From Kriegella aquimaris (lineage in GTDB: Bacteria > Bacteroidota > Bacteroidia > Flavobacteriales > Flavobacteriaceae), in contig NZ_FNGV01000004.1 of NCBI RefSeq assembly GCF_900103215.1, positions 310,001-374,000 on the forward strand: a DNA stretch of 64,000 nt. The letters are read 5' to 3'. The stretch's first letter is position 1. Every line of letters begins with the position of its first letter. The position numbers and the translations under genes were made by a program. The notes beneath the pieces were generated by a model. The model did no database searches. It was not told the DNA's origin and worked only from the letters and a program-made list of their open reading frames with translations. Shown in pieces: positions 24,909 to 34,114 of this stretch.

Positions 24909-26369
24909 ATGAATGATGATTTACACCGCATACTGATTAAAGGAGGGGTAACCTCCCCAGGAGAGCTTAAAGATATCATTGCCATGCTGGAAGCAGGCGG
25001 ACTAAAAGAAGTCTTTTTCGGGTCAAGACAAGATTTATTGTTCCCGTTGCAAAATGCCGCTGAAGAACAATTGGAAAAAATATCGAAATTCAATACCGAT
25101 ATTGTTGCCGAACGCAACTACCAGAATATTGTTTCCTCTTACGTATCGGCCGATATCTTTGACATGACACACTGGTTGAAAGGCTCTACCTATCTTTATA
25201 TATTAGAGGGCTTTGATTTTCTTCCGGAATTAAAAATAAACATTACCGATCCAAAACAGCGGCTGGTTCCCATATTTAATGGCAACCTCAACTTTATCGC
25301 CTCTGAAAATGAAGATTATTGGTACCTGAACATCAAATTGCCCCACTGGACAGAATCGGCCTATTACCCTGTACTTGTATACAGTTGGAATATCACCATT
25401 TTGGCCAAGGCTATTGAAGAAATTTATGAAGATGTATCAGATGTGGAAGAGTTGTTCTTCATTCTTAATAAGAAACTCGACACTAATAATAGAACAATTG
25501 AAAAGGAATTGGAAATACCTTATTTGAAATTTCCTTACTACGAGGGCATGAACCGTATGGGTCTTGACCAATACTGGCTAGGTCTTTATTGGCGAAATAA
25601 TCGATATGACCTCGAATTCTTAAAAGAACTATGTGGATTTTGTTTGGACAATAGTATTGGAAAAATATGCATCACACCTTGGAAATCATTCGTAATTAAA
25701 GGCATTAAAGGCAGTTCACGCCCAGAGCTTGAACGCTTTCTAGGCCAAAAAGGAATCAACATACGCCATTCACAATTGGAAATGAACTGGCATTTACCGG
25801 TCGATGACAAAGAGGCAATGGAACTAAAAAACTTCTTGGTGCGTAGTTTCGATCAAAATGATATTAGCACCTACGGTCTCACTTTTGGCATCAGTAACGA
25901 AGCCGGAAAAAGAACGCATTTTTCATCAGTAATTATCGAAAAGAATACATTACCGACCATTGTTAAAGATTTTGATGTGCGGCCGACCTATAATGTGCTA
26001 CATTTTAAGAACTTCGACCCCAACACACAAACATACAAGGCCTATGCTCAAGATGTCGATAAAATAGAGTTGCCTGGGCTGTTAATGGAGCTAAGCAAAT
26101 ATTACTTCGAACAATTAGGCAAAACCGAAAAGAAAAAAGAGCCTGCCAAGAAAAAAGTGGTTGCGACGACACGTGAGATTCATCAATGCCAATCATGTTT
26201 TACGATTTACGATGCAACGTATGGAGATGCGAAGGCTACTATTTCAATTGGCACACCCTTCGACACACTTCCGGAAACCTATAAATGTCCGGTTTGCGAA
26301 GCACCAAAATCTAGTTTCGCAAAAACTGAAATGTCGATCAGTGAAGTCAAACAACCTCCGCAACGGTAA
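24909..26369 (+). CDS. Rubredoxin protein with sulfite/nitrite-reductase-like half-domains
   Basis: A 486-aa protein. The C-terminus (425-470) is a rubredoxin: Cys427, Cys430, Cys460, Cys463 with TPFDTLPETYKCPVCEAPKS, after a Lys-rich linker (405-418). The first 400 residues resemble duplicated ferredoxin-like half-domains of nitrite/sulfite reductases (GGVTSPGELKDIIAML at 12-27; IGKICITPWKSFVIKGI at 250-266), but the siroheme-cluster pattern Cys-x5-Cys...Cys-x3-Cys is absent; the only other cysteines are 242, 245 and 254. It starts 10 bp after nasA, so an electron-transfer or scaffold role with the nitrate reductase is likely (inference). The 3' end overlaps folC convergently by 23 bp. Confidence 0.85.
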   Translation: MNDDLHRILIKGGVTSPGELKDIIAMLEAGGLKEVFFGSRQDLLFPLQNAAEEQLEKISKFNTDIVAERNYQNIVSSYVSADIFDMTHWLKGSTYLYILEGFDFLPELKINITDPKQRLVPIFNGNLNFIASENEDYWYLNIKLPHWTESAYYPVLVYSWNITILAKAIEEIYEDVSDVEELFFILNKKLDTNNRTIEKELEIPYLKFPYYEGMNRMGLDQYWLGLYWRNNRYDLEFLKELCGFCLDNSIGKICITPWKSFVIKGIKGSSRPELERFLGQKGINIRHSQLEMNWHLPVDDKEAMELKNFLVRSFDQNDISTYGLTFGISNEAGKRTHFSSVIIEKNTLPTIVKDFDVRPTYNVLHFKNFDPNTQTYKAYAQDVDKIELPGLLMELSKYYFEQLGKTEKKKEPAKKKVVATTREIHQCQSCFTIYDATYGDAKATISIGTPFDTLPETYKCPVCEAPKSSFAKTEMSISEVKQPPQR

Positions 26370-27558
26370 ATGTACTTCCTCCGATAAATATAAAATCTGT
26401 TTTTGAGGCATTTTGGAGTGCCTGGGAAAATGCTGCATTCACCGACGGATAGCTTTCCCCCTTTAATCCGAATTCGGTGGCTTTATTCCTAAGCGTGCCA
26501 ACATCCAGACCTCTAGGAACGTTCGGTGAGCAAAAATAATAAATCGCCTTTTTAGGAAACAAAGGCAATATACTGTTCAAATCTTTTTCCCTAACAAAAC
26601 CGAGTACCAGGTGAAGGTTATCAAATTTTTGTTGCCAGATTTGCTGTAAAACCAAAGAAAGCCCTTCGCTATTATGTGCCGTATCGCAAACCACAGTAGG
26701 TGAGTTCTTAAGTATTTGCCACCGCCCCATTAATCCGGTGTTTGCAGTCACTTTTGAAAGCCCCTCTTTAATATTTGACTCTGTAACTTTAAAATCACTT
26801 AACTCCCGTATAGTAGCTACAACTCCTTTCATGTTTTTTGACTGATAGTATCCCAGAAGAGACGTTTTATAAACGTCCGGAATAACCTCATCGGCAAAAA
26901 CGATTCTACTATTTCGTTGTTGGGCAATTTCCTTGAAGGTATCGACAATTTCGGGTTGAGATTCGCTAATCACAACAGGAACACCCTCTTTGACAATACC
27001 TGCTTTTTCCACAGCTATTTTAGTCAAGGTATCCCCCAGCATATCAACATGGTCCATTCCAATATTAGTAATTAACGAAACCTCGGGAGTAATAATATTG
27101 GTAGAATCCAATCTGCCGCCCAGACCCACCTCAATAATGGCGATATCAACTTTTTCTTCCGCAAAATAAGCAAACGCCATGCCCACGGTCATTTCAAAAA
27201 ATGACAAACTGAAAGTTTCAAAAAAGAATCGGTTGTTTTCTATAAAATCAACTACAAAGCTTTTAGAAACTGGCTCTCCATTGATTCTGATACGTTCCCT
27301 AAAATCTTTTAAATGAGGCGAAGTATAAAGTCCGACCTTATAACCGGCATCTTGAAGTATGGAAGCCAGCATATGACTGCTAGAGCCCTTCCCGTTTGTA
27401 CCGGCAACATGTATGCTCTTGAACTTTTTCTCGGGACAGTCTAAATGAGCAGAAAATGCCCTGCTATTATCGAGCTTTCCAGTAAATGCGATCTTTCCGC
27501 TTCGCTGGTACATTGGAAGTTGGGTGAACATCCAATCTACGGTTTGCTTATAGGTCAC
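26347..27558 (-). CDS. folC: Folylpolyglutamate/dihydrofolate synthase
   Basis: A 403-aa Mur-ligase-family enzyme with the P-loop AGTNGKGSSSH (about 52-62), the central domain (FVDFIENN, IIEVGLGGRLDSTN near 144-157), and TAHNSEG in the C-terminal half. It adds glutamate to (tetrahydro)folate and to dihydropteroate in the cytoplasm. Its ATG overlaps the tonB stop by 4 bp, so it is translationally coupled to the gdh-nhaD-exbBD-tonB operon. The 3' end overlaps the convergent rubredoxin gene by 23 bp. Confidence 0.93.
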   Translation of the reverse strand: MTYKQTVDWMFTQLPMYQRSGKIAFTGKLDNSRAFSAHLDCPEKKFKSIHVAGTNGKGSSSHMLASILQDAGYKVGLYTSPHLKDFRERIRINGEPVSKSFVVDFIENNRFFFETFSLSFFEMTVGMAFAYFAEEKVDIAIIEVGLGGRLDSTNIITPEVSLITNIGMDHVDMLGDTLTKIAVEKAGIVKEGVPVVISESQPEIVDTFKEIAQQRNSRIVFADEVIPDVYKTSLLGYYQSKNMKGVVATIRELSDFKVTESNIKEGLSKVTANTGLMGRWQILKNSPTVVCDTAHNSEGLSLVLQQIWQQKFDNLHLVLGFVREKDLNSILPLFPKKAIYYFCSPNVPRGLDVGTLRNKATEFGLKGESYPSVNAAFSQALQNASKTDFIFIGGSTFTVAEVV

Positions 27559-28496
27559 TCTCCCAGTTTAAAGTTGACAACTACAAACCCCACTTGTTGA
27601 TTGGGTGCATTGGAATCTAAATTCCATTTGTGTTTAAAAGCCGTCTTTTTGGCAGGATCCAACAAACATGGATCGTTATTGGTCGTACCTTTTACACCTG
27701 GAGTAGCACTGATCACATTGCCATTTCTATCAACAACAATCTTTACGACTACCCTACCCTCTTGATTGCAATCTTGTTTTACTTGACCTTTGCCGACTAA
27801 AGACCTTCCATTAAGACCGTAGCCGCCTGTTCCACTGCCAGATCCCGGGCTACCGTAATAACTAGTGGCATAAGGATCACCATCAGGTTGGCCTTTGTCA
27901 CCCGTTCTATTGTCATCACCCTCCGAGCCTGTGGCCGTTCCATCCGACTTATTGAGCCCACCCATTAGCGCGTCCAATTTTTTCTTTTTGGCCTCTTGCT
28001 CCTTCCGGGCTTTCTCCTCTGCATCCTTTTTTTGTTGCGCTATTTTAGCCGCTACGGCCTTCGCCTTTTTCACGGCATCCTCGGCCTTTTTCTTGGCCGC
28101 TCTTTCAGCTGCTTCTGCCTTGCGCTTGGCTTCCTCGGCTTTCTTGATTTTAATAGATTCTTCGTTCTCTTGCGTCAATATTTTTTCGGCAGGTGCCTCT
28201 TCTGCCACACTTTCTTCAGGAACCTCTTCGGCAACTTCTTCAACTTCCTCTACGACTTCTTCCTGCTTGGTAGGTTCCACAGGTGGCGTTTCTAGAGGTT
28301 CGGATCGTATTTTTTCTTTAGGTTGTTGGTTACCGCTTCCAAAATCCATTGTTCCGAAATTCACAGAGATTCCGTTCTCCTCCGGTGGATCCATATAGGT
28401 CAGACCTATGTAAAAAAGCAAAAGCAGTAGTGCACTTAGCAGCGCTGTGGTAAGTGTAAAAGATTTTTTCTTGTGTCTCGTATCTAAGAATGACAT
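27555..28496 (-). CDS. tonB: TonB-family energy transducer
   Basis: A 313-aa TonB-like protein. One N-terminal membrane anchor (about 14-34), a Glu/Pro/Val-rich stretch (60-105), a long Lys/Ala/Glu coiled region (about 110-175) crossing the periplasm, a Gly/Ser/Asp-rich linker (180-232), and a C-terminal domain (about 235-313: GRVVVKIVVDRNGNV and an AFKHKWN motif). It couples ExbB-ExbD to outer-membrane receptors. The 144-bp gap from exbD holds a hairpin. The opposite strand of the repetitive part also opens a long frame, which is a shadow. Confidence 0.9.
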   Translation of the reverse strand: MSFLDTRHKKKSFTLTTALLSALLLLLFYIGLTYMDPPEENGISVNFGTMDFGSGNQQPKEKIRSEPLETPPVEPTKQEEVVEEVEEVAEEVPEESVAEEAPAEKILTQENEESIKIKKAEEAKRKAEAAERAAKKKAEDAVKKAKAVAAKIAQQKKDAEEKARKEQEAKKKKLDALMGGLNKSDGTATGSEGDDNRTGDKGQPDGDPYATSYYGSPGSGSGTGGYGLNGRSLVGKGQVKQDCNQEGRVVVKIVVDRNGNVISATPGVKGTTNNDPCLLDPAKKTAFKHKWNLDSNAPNQQVGFVVVNFKLGE

Positions 28497-28596
28497 TATC
28501 TCAATTGAATTTTAAATATCCTTGAATAATATCGTTGATCAAATCAAACAAAAATGTTCAACAACCCATGAATAGTTGTTTGTTTCCTTGGAAGGC

Positions 28597-28616
28597 AAGA
28601 CATGACAACATGTCTT
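28597..28616. repeat. Inverted repeat between exbD and tonB
   Basis: AAGACATG-ACAA-CATGTCTT, a perfect 8-bp stem with 4-base loop in the exbD-tonB gap. On the transcribed (minus) strand there is no U tail, so it is more likely an mRNA-processing or stability hairpin than a terminator. Confidence 0.6.
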
Positions 28617-28640
28617 TTTGAAATTCAAACCGTACCAATC

Positions 28641-29027
28641 TTAATTAGGACGTACCGCCAAGATAACTTTGTAATTGTTTCTGTTGGCAATATCCATAAC
28701 GTGAACCGCCTCTTTAATGGCCACACTCTCTTCGGTTCTCAAAATGATGGTAGGCTTTTCTTGCCCCTTTAGTGCCTTCTTCAATTCAATTTCAATATAT
28801 TCCCCGTTAATTCTCTCATTATTCACAAAATATTGTAAGTTCTTATCGATACTTACGGAAACATTTTGCGTATTCGTCGATTTCCCCTTTGCCTTTGGCA
28901 ATAAGAGGTCGAGCGCATTGGGCGAGTTCGCAGTAAGCATAAAGAAAATCAAGAGCAGAAAAACAATATCTGTCATTGAAGACATGCTAAAGTCTGGACT
29001 TACCTTATTTCTTCCTTTTAGTTTCAT
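28641..29027 (-). CDS. exbD: ExbD/TolR biopolymer transport protein
   Basis: A 128-aa ExbD with a basic cytoplasmic start (MKLKGRNKVSPDFSMSS), one membrane helix with the conserved Asp (MTDIVFLLLIFFML, about 17-30) and a periplasmic domain. It forms the proton-driven motor with ExbB, 4 bp upstream, and powers TonB. Normal length. Confidence 0.93.
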   Translation of the reverse strand: MKLKGRNKVSPDFSMSSMTDIVFLLLIFFMLTANSPNALDLLLPKAKGKSTNTQNVSVSIDKNLQYFVNNERINGEYIEIELKKALKGQEKPTIILRTEESVAIKEAVHVMDIANRNNYKVILAVRPN

Positions 29028-29031
29028 ATAC

Positions 29032-29712
29032 CTATAGCGGTTCGTTCAACAAATCAAGAAACTCGACTGCATTGGCTTCCATTTTGTGTACCACCTTATC
29101 GGTTCTGTTCACAAGGTGATTGTATCCAATGTAGGCAATAATACCAACAATAAGACCTGCAACCGTTGTTGTCATCGCCGTATAGATGCCTGAAGCCAAA
29201 GACCCCATTTCAGCCTGACCCCCACTGGAGGCCATTTCATGGAATGCCAAAATCATACCAATCACGGTTCCTAAGAAACCAATCATTGGCGCAGCCCCGG
29301 CAACGGTAGCCAAAACACTTACATTTTTCTCAAGTTTATATACCTCTAGGGTTCCTGCGTTTTCAATTGCCGTATTAATGTCATCCAAAGGCTTTCCAAT
29401 TCGAGATACCCCTTTTTCGGTTAATCTTGCAACGGGAGAATCTGTCTGCGCACAAAGAAGTTTTGCCGCTTCTAATTTACCATTGGTCACATGATCGCGA
29501 ATCTGGTTCATAAAATTACTATCTATCTTGGATGCCGCCTTGATAGCAAAAATGCGCTCAAAGTAAATATAGAGAGCAACGAACAGCATTATAAAAAGTA
29601 CAGAGATGATTAAGATACTTCCCGTACCACCATTTATAATAAGATCAATTACCGAAAGCGTCTTTTCTTCCGATAGAATTTCACCCCCTGCAGGGTCTTG
29701 AAACAACAACAT
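29032..29712 (-). CDS. exbB: MotA/TolQ/ExbB proton channel protein
   Basis: A 226-aa ExbB with three membrane segments (about 30-50, 134-155, 176-200), the VAGAAPMIGFLGTVIGMILAF motif of the proton channel, and TTTVAGLIVGI. Gene order exbB-exbD-tonB with 4 bp between exbB and exbD. Preceded by nhaD with a 50-bp gap. It energises TonB-dependent transport in the inner membrane. Confidence 0.93.
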   Translation of the reverse strand: MLLFQDPAGGEILSEEKTLSVIDLIINGGTGSILIISVLFIMLFVALYIYFERIFAIKAASKIDSNFMNQIRDHVTNGKLEAAKLLCAQTDSPVARLTEKGVSRIGKPLDDINTAIENAGTLEVYKLEKNVSVLATVAGAAPMIGFLGTVIGMILAFHEMASSGGQAEMGSLASGIYTAMTTTVAGLIVGIIAYIGYNHLVNRTDKVVHKMEANAVEFLDLLNEPL

Positions 29713-29762
29713 AGTATTCTGGGTTATTAATTTGCCTTTATAACGGCATTTTATCGATTAAA

Positions 29763-31139
29763 TTATGCGTTGAGAATTAAATTTCGAATTAAAATAAAAG
29801 TTACCGCCCCTGAAATAAATCCGAGGAACGCCAACCAGGCAATTTTCTTCAAATACCAGAAAAAATCGATTTTCTCCATTCCCATAGCAACAACACCTGC
29901 CGCAGAACCAATAATCAACATACTGCCTCCCGTACCTGCAGAATAAGCAATAAAATGCCAAACCGGATCATCAATAGGAACGGAGAACATTCCCATACTT
30001 GCAGCCACCAATGGCACGTTATCAATAACGGCAGAACCAACACCTAGAAACAATACCACCAAATCGGAAACATGCTCCCCTATAGATTCGGTACCTAGCA
30101 TAGGCATCGTTTTATCTAAAGCCTCGGCAAAATGGAAGAGCATACCTAAAGACTCCAACGCAGCTACGGCCAATAAAATACCGAGAAAGAACAATATACT
30201 CGGCATCTCGATTTTTGATAGGGAATGGTGTACAGGACTATGATACCCTACAGAATCACTCTCACCGGCTACATCTACAGGATCCGAGATAGTAAATTTA
30301 GAGCTGCTATATATTTCAGCAAAAGTTGCTACAATCGCCAATGACAACATCATACCAACATAAGGAGGCAAATGAGTAATAGTTTTGAAAAACGGAACAA
30401 AAACAATTGCTCCCAAGCCCAAATACAACATAGTAGCTCCGAATTTTGATTTTGGGGCATCAGCGTCGCCACCTACCTCAGCTTCTATATTACCTTTAAA
30501 AGCCGAATACCTGCTAGCAAACAATACCGGAACTACCATACAAACAATTGAAGGCACTAAGACATGCTCTATCAATTGGGCAGCGGATACCTTATTGCCG
30601 ATCCACAACATCGTCGTTGTCACATCACCGATGGGAGACCATGCGCCCCCGGCATTAGCGGCAATAATAACCATACCTGCAAACCACAGCCGTGTGTTTT
30701 TATCGAGAATCACCTTTTGAAGTATGGTAATCAAGACTATAGTCGCCGTAAGGTTATCAATGATTGCAGAAAGTATAAAGGCCAAAATAGAAAAAAGCCA
30801 AAGCAATTTACGTTTGCTCTTTGTTCTTATATAGCCCTTGATCGTTGCGAAACCATCGAAGTAGTCGATAATTTCAACAATGGTCATGGCCCCTAATAAG
30901 AAAACCAAAATTTCCGCCGTCTTGCCTAAATGGTGCAGCAGAATTTCATCAATGTGTGAAGGTTCCAACTCCTTTAGGTCGGTATTTACCTCAAAAACGG
31001 GCAGATGCGCCAAAGCAATTATGGCCCACAAAATGGCCATCATGGCCAGCGCGGGAATAAGTTTATCAATTTTAAGGTTATGCTCCATGGTTATGGCCAG
31101 ATAACCTACTACAAACACAATAATGATAATGGTCTCCAT
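29763..31139 (-). CDS. nhaD: NhaD-type sodium/proton antiporter
   Basis: A 458-aa polytopic protein (about 10-12 helices) of the NhaD/arsenite-permease-like IT superfamily, with IIDNLTATIVLITIL (about 124-138), AANAGGAWSPIGDVTTTMLW (about 160-180) and AVIDNVPLVAASMG, the paired DN/N-containing re-entrant regions of the family. It exports Na+ in exchange for H+, useful in marine salt. Sixteen bp behind the glutamate dehydrogenase gene and ahead of exbB in the same orientation. Confidence 0.92.
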   Translation of the reverse strand: METIIIIVFVVGYLAITMEHNLKIDKLIPALAMMAILWAIIALAHLPVFEVNTDLKELEPSHIDEILLHHLGKTAEILVFLLGAMTIVEIIDYFDGFATIKGYIRTKSKRKLLWLFSILAFILSAIIDNLTATIVLITILQKVILDKNTRLWFAGMVIIAANAGGAWSPIGDVTTTMLWIGNKVSAAQLIEHVLVPSIVCMVVPVLFASRYSAFKGNIEAEVGGDADAPKSKFGATMLYLGLGAIVFVPFFKTITHLPPYVGMMLSLAIVATFAEIYSSSKFTISDPVDVAGESDSVGYHSPVHHSLSKIEMPSILFFLGILLAVAALESLGMLFHFAEALDKTMPMLGTESIGEHVSDLVVLFLGVGSAVIDNVPLVAASMGMFSVPIDDPVWHFIAYSAGTGGSMLIIGSAAGVVAMGMEKIDFFWYLKKIAWLAFLGFISGAVTFILIRNLILNA

Positions 31140-31155
31140 ACTCAGTTCGATTAAT

Positions 31156-32388
31156 TTAAATTAATTGTTTTAACGCTATTTCAAATCCTGTTTTACTCAA
31201 ATTTACTTTTGATTGATTTTGCTTAAAGATATTCAAAATTGCTTTTCTAATAGTCTCTGAAGTATCTTTAAATATCAACTCTTCATCCATACCGACTCTT
31301 TTCTCCATAAAGTAGGAAAAAACCCTAGCCATTCCGCAATTGGATATAAAATCGGGAATAAGGCTTGTTCTTTGATCGGTGTATTCCATTATGGGACCAA
31401 AGAAAATTTCCTTATCGGCAAAAGGAACATTTGCTCCACAAGAAATCACTTCAAGTTCGGTATCGATCATCTTTCCAATCTGATCTCTAGTCACCAATCG
31501 AGATGCTGCACACGGTACAAATATTTCTGCAGGCAGTGTCCAGATTCGTTCATTGATCTCTTCAAACGGAATCATTTGGTCTGCATGGGCCATCAAATTG
31601 TTCCCCGATTTGTTCAAGAAAAAAGAACGTATCTCCTCAAAAGAAAAACCATCCTCTTTAATCACTCCACCGGCCCTATCCAGTATTCCTACGATCTTTG
31701 CTCCCATTTGCGACAAATAAAATGCGGCCGCACCTCCAACATTTCCAAAACCTTGTACAACTGCTCTTTTGCCCATAATATTTCCTCCGAAAATATCGTA
31801 ATAATGTCGTACGGCTTCTGCTACCCCAAAACCCGTAATCATATCGGCAACCGTATATTTTCTAGCAATATCGGGAGAATACATGTGTCGTTCCAATGGT
31901 TTTATGACTCCCAAACGAAGTTGACCGATCCTATTTATTTTATCTGCCTCCGTAGGCTTAAAATGACCATTGAAAACACCCTCTTGAGGGTGCCATACTC
32001 CGGCATCTTCCGTTATGGGAATTACTTCGTTAATCTCATCGACATTTAAATCACCTCCCGTACCATAATAACTTTTCAACAATGGGGATACCGCATGGTA
32101 CCATCGTTCAAGTACTCCTTTTTTCCTTGGATCGTTAGGATTAAAATTAATTCCCGATTTAGCACCACCGATAGGCGGCCCCGAAACCGTAAATTTAACT
32201 TCCATAGTCTTCGCCAACGACAACACTTCATTCATATCTAAACCTTCGCGCATTCGCGTACCTCCACCGGCGGCCCCTCCCCGTAAGGAATTTATGACCG
32301 TCCAACCTTCTGCTTCCGTTTCAGGATCTCTCCAATTAAATACGATTTCAGGCGGTTTGTTTTCGTAGGCACTTAGTAACTCTTTCAT
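31156..32388 (-). CDS. Glu/Leu/Phe/Val dehydrogenase
   Basis: A 410-aa amino-acid dehydrogenase. The catalytic lysine region GPPIGGAKSGINF (Lys77), the dimerisation domain, and a Rossmann motif VVQGFGNVGGAAAFYL (about 200-215) are clear. It catalyses NAD(P)-linked oxidative deamination of glutamate or another amino acid. Length and sequence fit the Bacteroidetes glutamate-dehydrogenase-like group, but a leucine/valine specificity cannot be excluded. First gene of the operon; a perfect -7 box lies on the minus strand at 32526-32533 in the divergent promoter shared with the acyl-CoA dehydrogenase. Confidence 0.88.
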   Translation of the reverse strand: MKELLSAYENKPPEIVFNWRDPETEAEGWTVINSLRGGAAGGGTRMREGLDMNEVLSLAKTMEVKFTVSGPPIGGAKSGINFNPNDPRKKGVLERWYHAVSPLLKSYYGTGGDLNVDEINEVIPITEDAGVWHPQEGVFNGHFKPTEADKINRIGQLRLGVIKPLERHMYSPDIARKYTVADMITGFGVAEAVRHYYDIFGGNIMGKRAVVQGFGNVGGAAAFYLSQMGAKIVGILDRAGGVIKEDGFSFEEIRSFFLNKSGNNLMAHADQMIPFEEINERIWTLPAEIFVPCAASRLVTRDQIGKMIDTELEVISCGANVPFADKEIFFGPIMEYTDQRTSLIPDFISNCGMARVFSYFMEKRVGMDEELIFKDTSETIRKAILNIFKQNQSKVNLSKTGFEIALKQLI

Positions 32389-32525
32389 TAGATAATTATT
32401 ATTAAAATTATGAAAACACCATTACTGCTTTTTTGCATTGAATCCATTAATTCAATGTGTTTGTTTCAAAGCTACTGTTGTCTCATAATTTCGAAGTTAA
32501 ATCGATCTGAAAGATTGAATCTGAG

Positions 32526-32533
32526 CAAATATA
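32526..32533 (-). promoter_or_regulatory. -7 box for the dehydrogenase-nhaD-exbBD operon
   Basis: The minus strand reads TATATTTG, a perfect TAnnTTTG, 138 bp before the amino-acid dehydrogenase start, which would leave a rather long leader. Confidence 0.45.
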
Positions 32534-32629
32534 AAAATATAGATTTGGTTTGAAAGCATTTCTCATGGTCTTGTCAAATTATCGGAAAAACAATAGCTGA
32601 AAAGTCGGTCAATTTTTCATACATACCCT

Positions 32630-32637
32630 TATATTTG
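32630..32637 (+). promoter_or_regulatory. -7 box of the acyl-CoA dehydrogenase promoter
   Basis: TATATTTG, perfect TAnnTTTG, ends 24 bp before the start codon at 32662. Confidence 0.55.
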
Positions 32638-32661
32638 TATACAAGCTAAACATATTAAGTT

Positions 32662-33804
32662 ATGGACTTTACCTTATCAGAAGAGCAATTGATGATACAA
32701 CAGGCTGCGAGGGATTTTGCTCAAAACGAACTGCTACCCGGTGTTATAGAGAGAGACGACGCACAAAAATTTCCGACAGAACAAGTCAAGAAAATGGGAG
32801 AACTAGGTTTTCTCGGCATGATGGTAGATCCCGATTATGGCGGCAGTGGGCTAGATACACTATCCTACGTACTAACGATGGAGGAACTTTCAAAAATAGA
32901 CGCTTCAGCTTCGGTAATCGTTTCGGTAAACAACTCTTTGGTCTGTTGGGGGTTGGAAACTTATGGAAACGAAGAACAGAAAAAAAAATACCTGACCCGC
33001 TTGGCAACCGGCGAAATCATCGGAGCTTTTTGCCTTTCGGAACCGGAAGCAGGGAGTGATGCAACCTCACAGAAAACCACGGCCATCGACATGGGTGACC
33101 ACTACGTATTGAACGGCACAAAAAACTGGATTACCAACGGCGGCACGGCATCGGTATATCTGGTTATTGCACAGACCGATAGGGAAAAGGGCCACAAAGG
33201 CATAAACGTACTAATCGTCGAAAAAGGTATGGAAGGTTTTGAAATAGGCCCTAAAGAAAATAAATTGGGCATACGCGGTAGCGACACGCATTCCCTCAAC
33301 TTCAATGACGTTAAAGTGCCCAAAGAAAATAGAATCGGTGATGACGGTTTCGGATTCAAGTTTGCAATGAAAACACTTGCTGGCGGTCGCATCGGTATAG
33401 CTGCTCAAGCCTTGGGTATCGCCGCTGGCGCTTATGAACTGGCAAAAAACTACGCAAAACAAAGAAAAGCTTTCGGAACCGAAATAGCGAACCATCAGGC
33501 CATAGCCTTTAAATTGGCAGATATGCATACCCAAATAGAAGCAGCGCGTCTCATGGTTTACAAGGCCGCATGGGATAAGGATAATGATATCAATTACGAT
33601 CTTTCGGGTGCTATGGCAAAACTATACGCCTCCCAAGTTGCCATGGACACGACCATAGAAGCTGTACAAGTTCATGGCGGAAACGGTTTTGTAAAAGACT
33701 ACCATGTTGAACGATTGATGCGCGACGCCAAAATAACGCAGATATACGAGGGTACTTCGGAGATTCAAAAAATAGTGATTTCGAGAAGTATCCTAAGAGA
33801 TTGA
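32662..33804 (+). CDS. Acyl-CoA dehydrogenase (short-chain type)
   Basis: A 380-aa FAD enzyme of the butyryl/short-chain acyl-CoA dehydrogenase type. It has the N-terminal helical domain, the signature AFCLSEPEAGSD (about 121-132), a second signature near QAIAFKLADM, and a catalytic-base glutamate near 363 in QIYEGTSEIQ. It performs the first oxidation step of beta-oxidation or branched-chain acyl-CoA catabolism. Divergent from the gdh operon; stand-alone transcription unit. Confidence 0.92.
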   Translation: MDFTLSEEQLMIQQAARDFAQNELLPGVIERDDAQKFPTEQVKKMGELGFLGMMVDPDYGGSGLDTLSYVLTMEELSKIDASASVIVSVNNSLVCWGLETYGNEEQKKKYLTRLATGEIIGAFCLSEPEAGSDATSQKTTAIDMGDHYVLNGTKNWITNGGTASVYLVIAQTDREKGHKGINVLIVEKGMEGFEIGPKENKLGIRGSDTHSLNFNDVKVPKENRIGDDGFGFKFAMKTLAGGRIGIAAQALGIAAGAYELAKNYAKQRKAFGTEIANHQAIAFKLADMHTQIEAARLMVYKAAWDKDNDINYDLSGAMAKLYASQVAMDTTIEAVQVHGGNGFVKDYHVERLMRDAKITQIYEGTSEIQKIVISRSILRD

Positions 33805-33976
33805 CGCAGTTAAATGGTATTAACCATGAGAACGACCCAAATATAAACAGGGGTACACCTTCAATTTTAGACAAAAAATTAACAGAATTGCAAAAAATTA
33901 GGGGTGCAAACTTACGAAATATGTTATTTTTGACCTCCCACCCCCTAAAAACATTTTATAGAACACTGATTTACCT

Positions 33977-33997
33977 TACTTTTGTCATTATGACAAA
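33977..33997 (+). promoter_or_regulatory. Palindrome over a gltB upstream -7 box
   Basis: TTTGTCAT-T-ATGACAAA (33981-33997) is a perfect 8-bp inverted repeat with a 1-base centre. Its left arm shares TTTG with the -7 box TACTTTTG (33977-33984). A dimeric regulator bound here would occlude or reposition polymerase; nitrogen control of gltBD is the obvious guess. Confidence 0.5.
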
Positions 33998-34106
33998 TTA
34001 ACACCCCCAAAAATCCGTTTTTGAATATTATTTAACGTTGAATTCCATTCGTTGAATTTTTTGTTTCATTTCACCCTAATCAAGGCAAATAATTCAGAAA
34101 GAATGC

Positions 34107-34114
34107 TATTTTTG
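34107..34114 (+). promoter_or_regulatory. Proximal -7 box of gltB
   Basis: TATTTTTG, perfect consensus, ending 17 bp before the gltB ATG. Confidence 0.45.

Noticed and set aside
27895-28398. 167-codon plus-strand frame, Ser/Ala/Phe-rich
   Set aside because: Antisense of the Lys/Glu/Ala repeats of TonB; low-complexity artefact.
31372-32049. 225-codon plus-strand frame opposite the amino-acid dehydrogenase
   Set aside because: Antisense to clear catalytic motifs; rich in His, Cys and Ser as shadow frames are.
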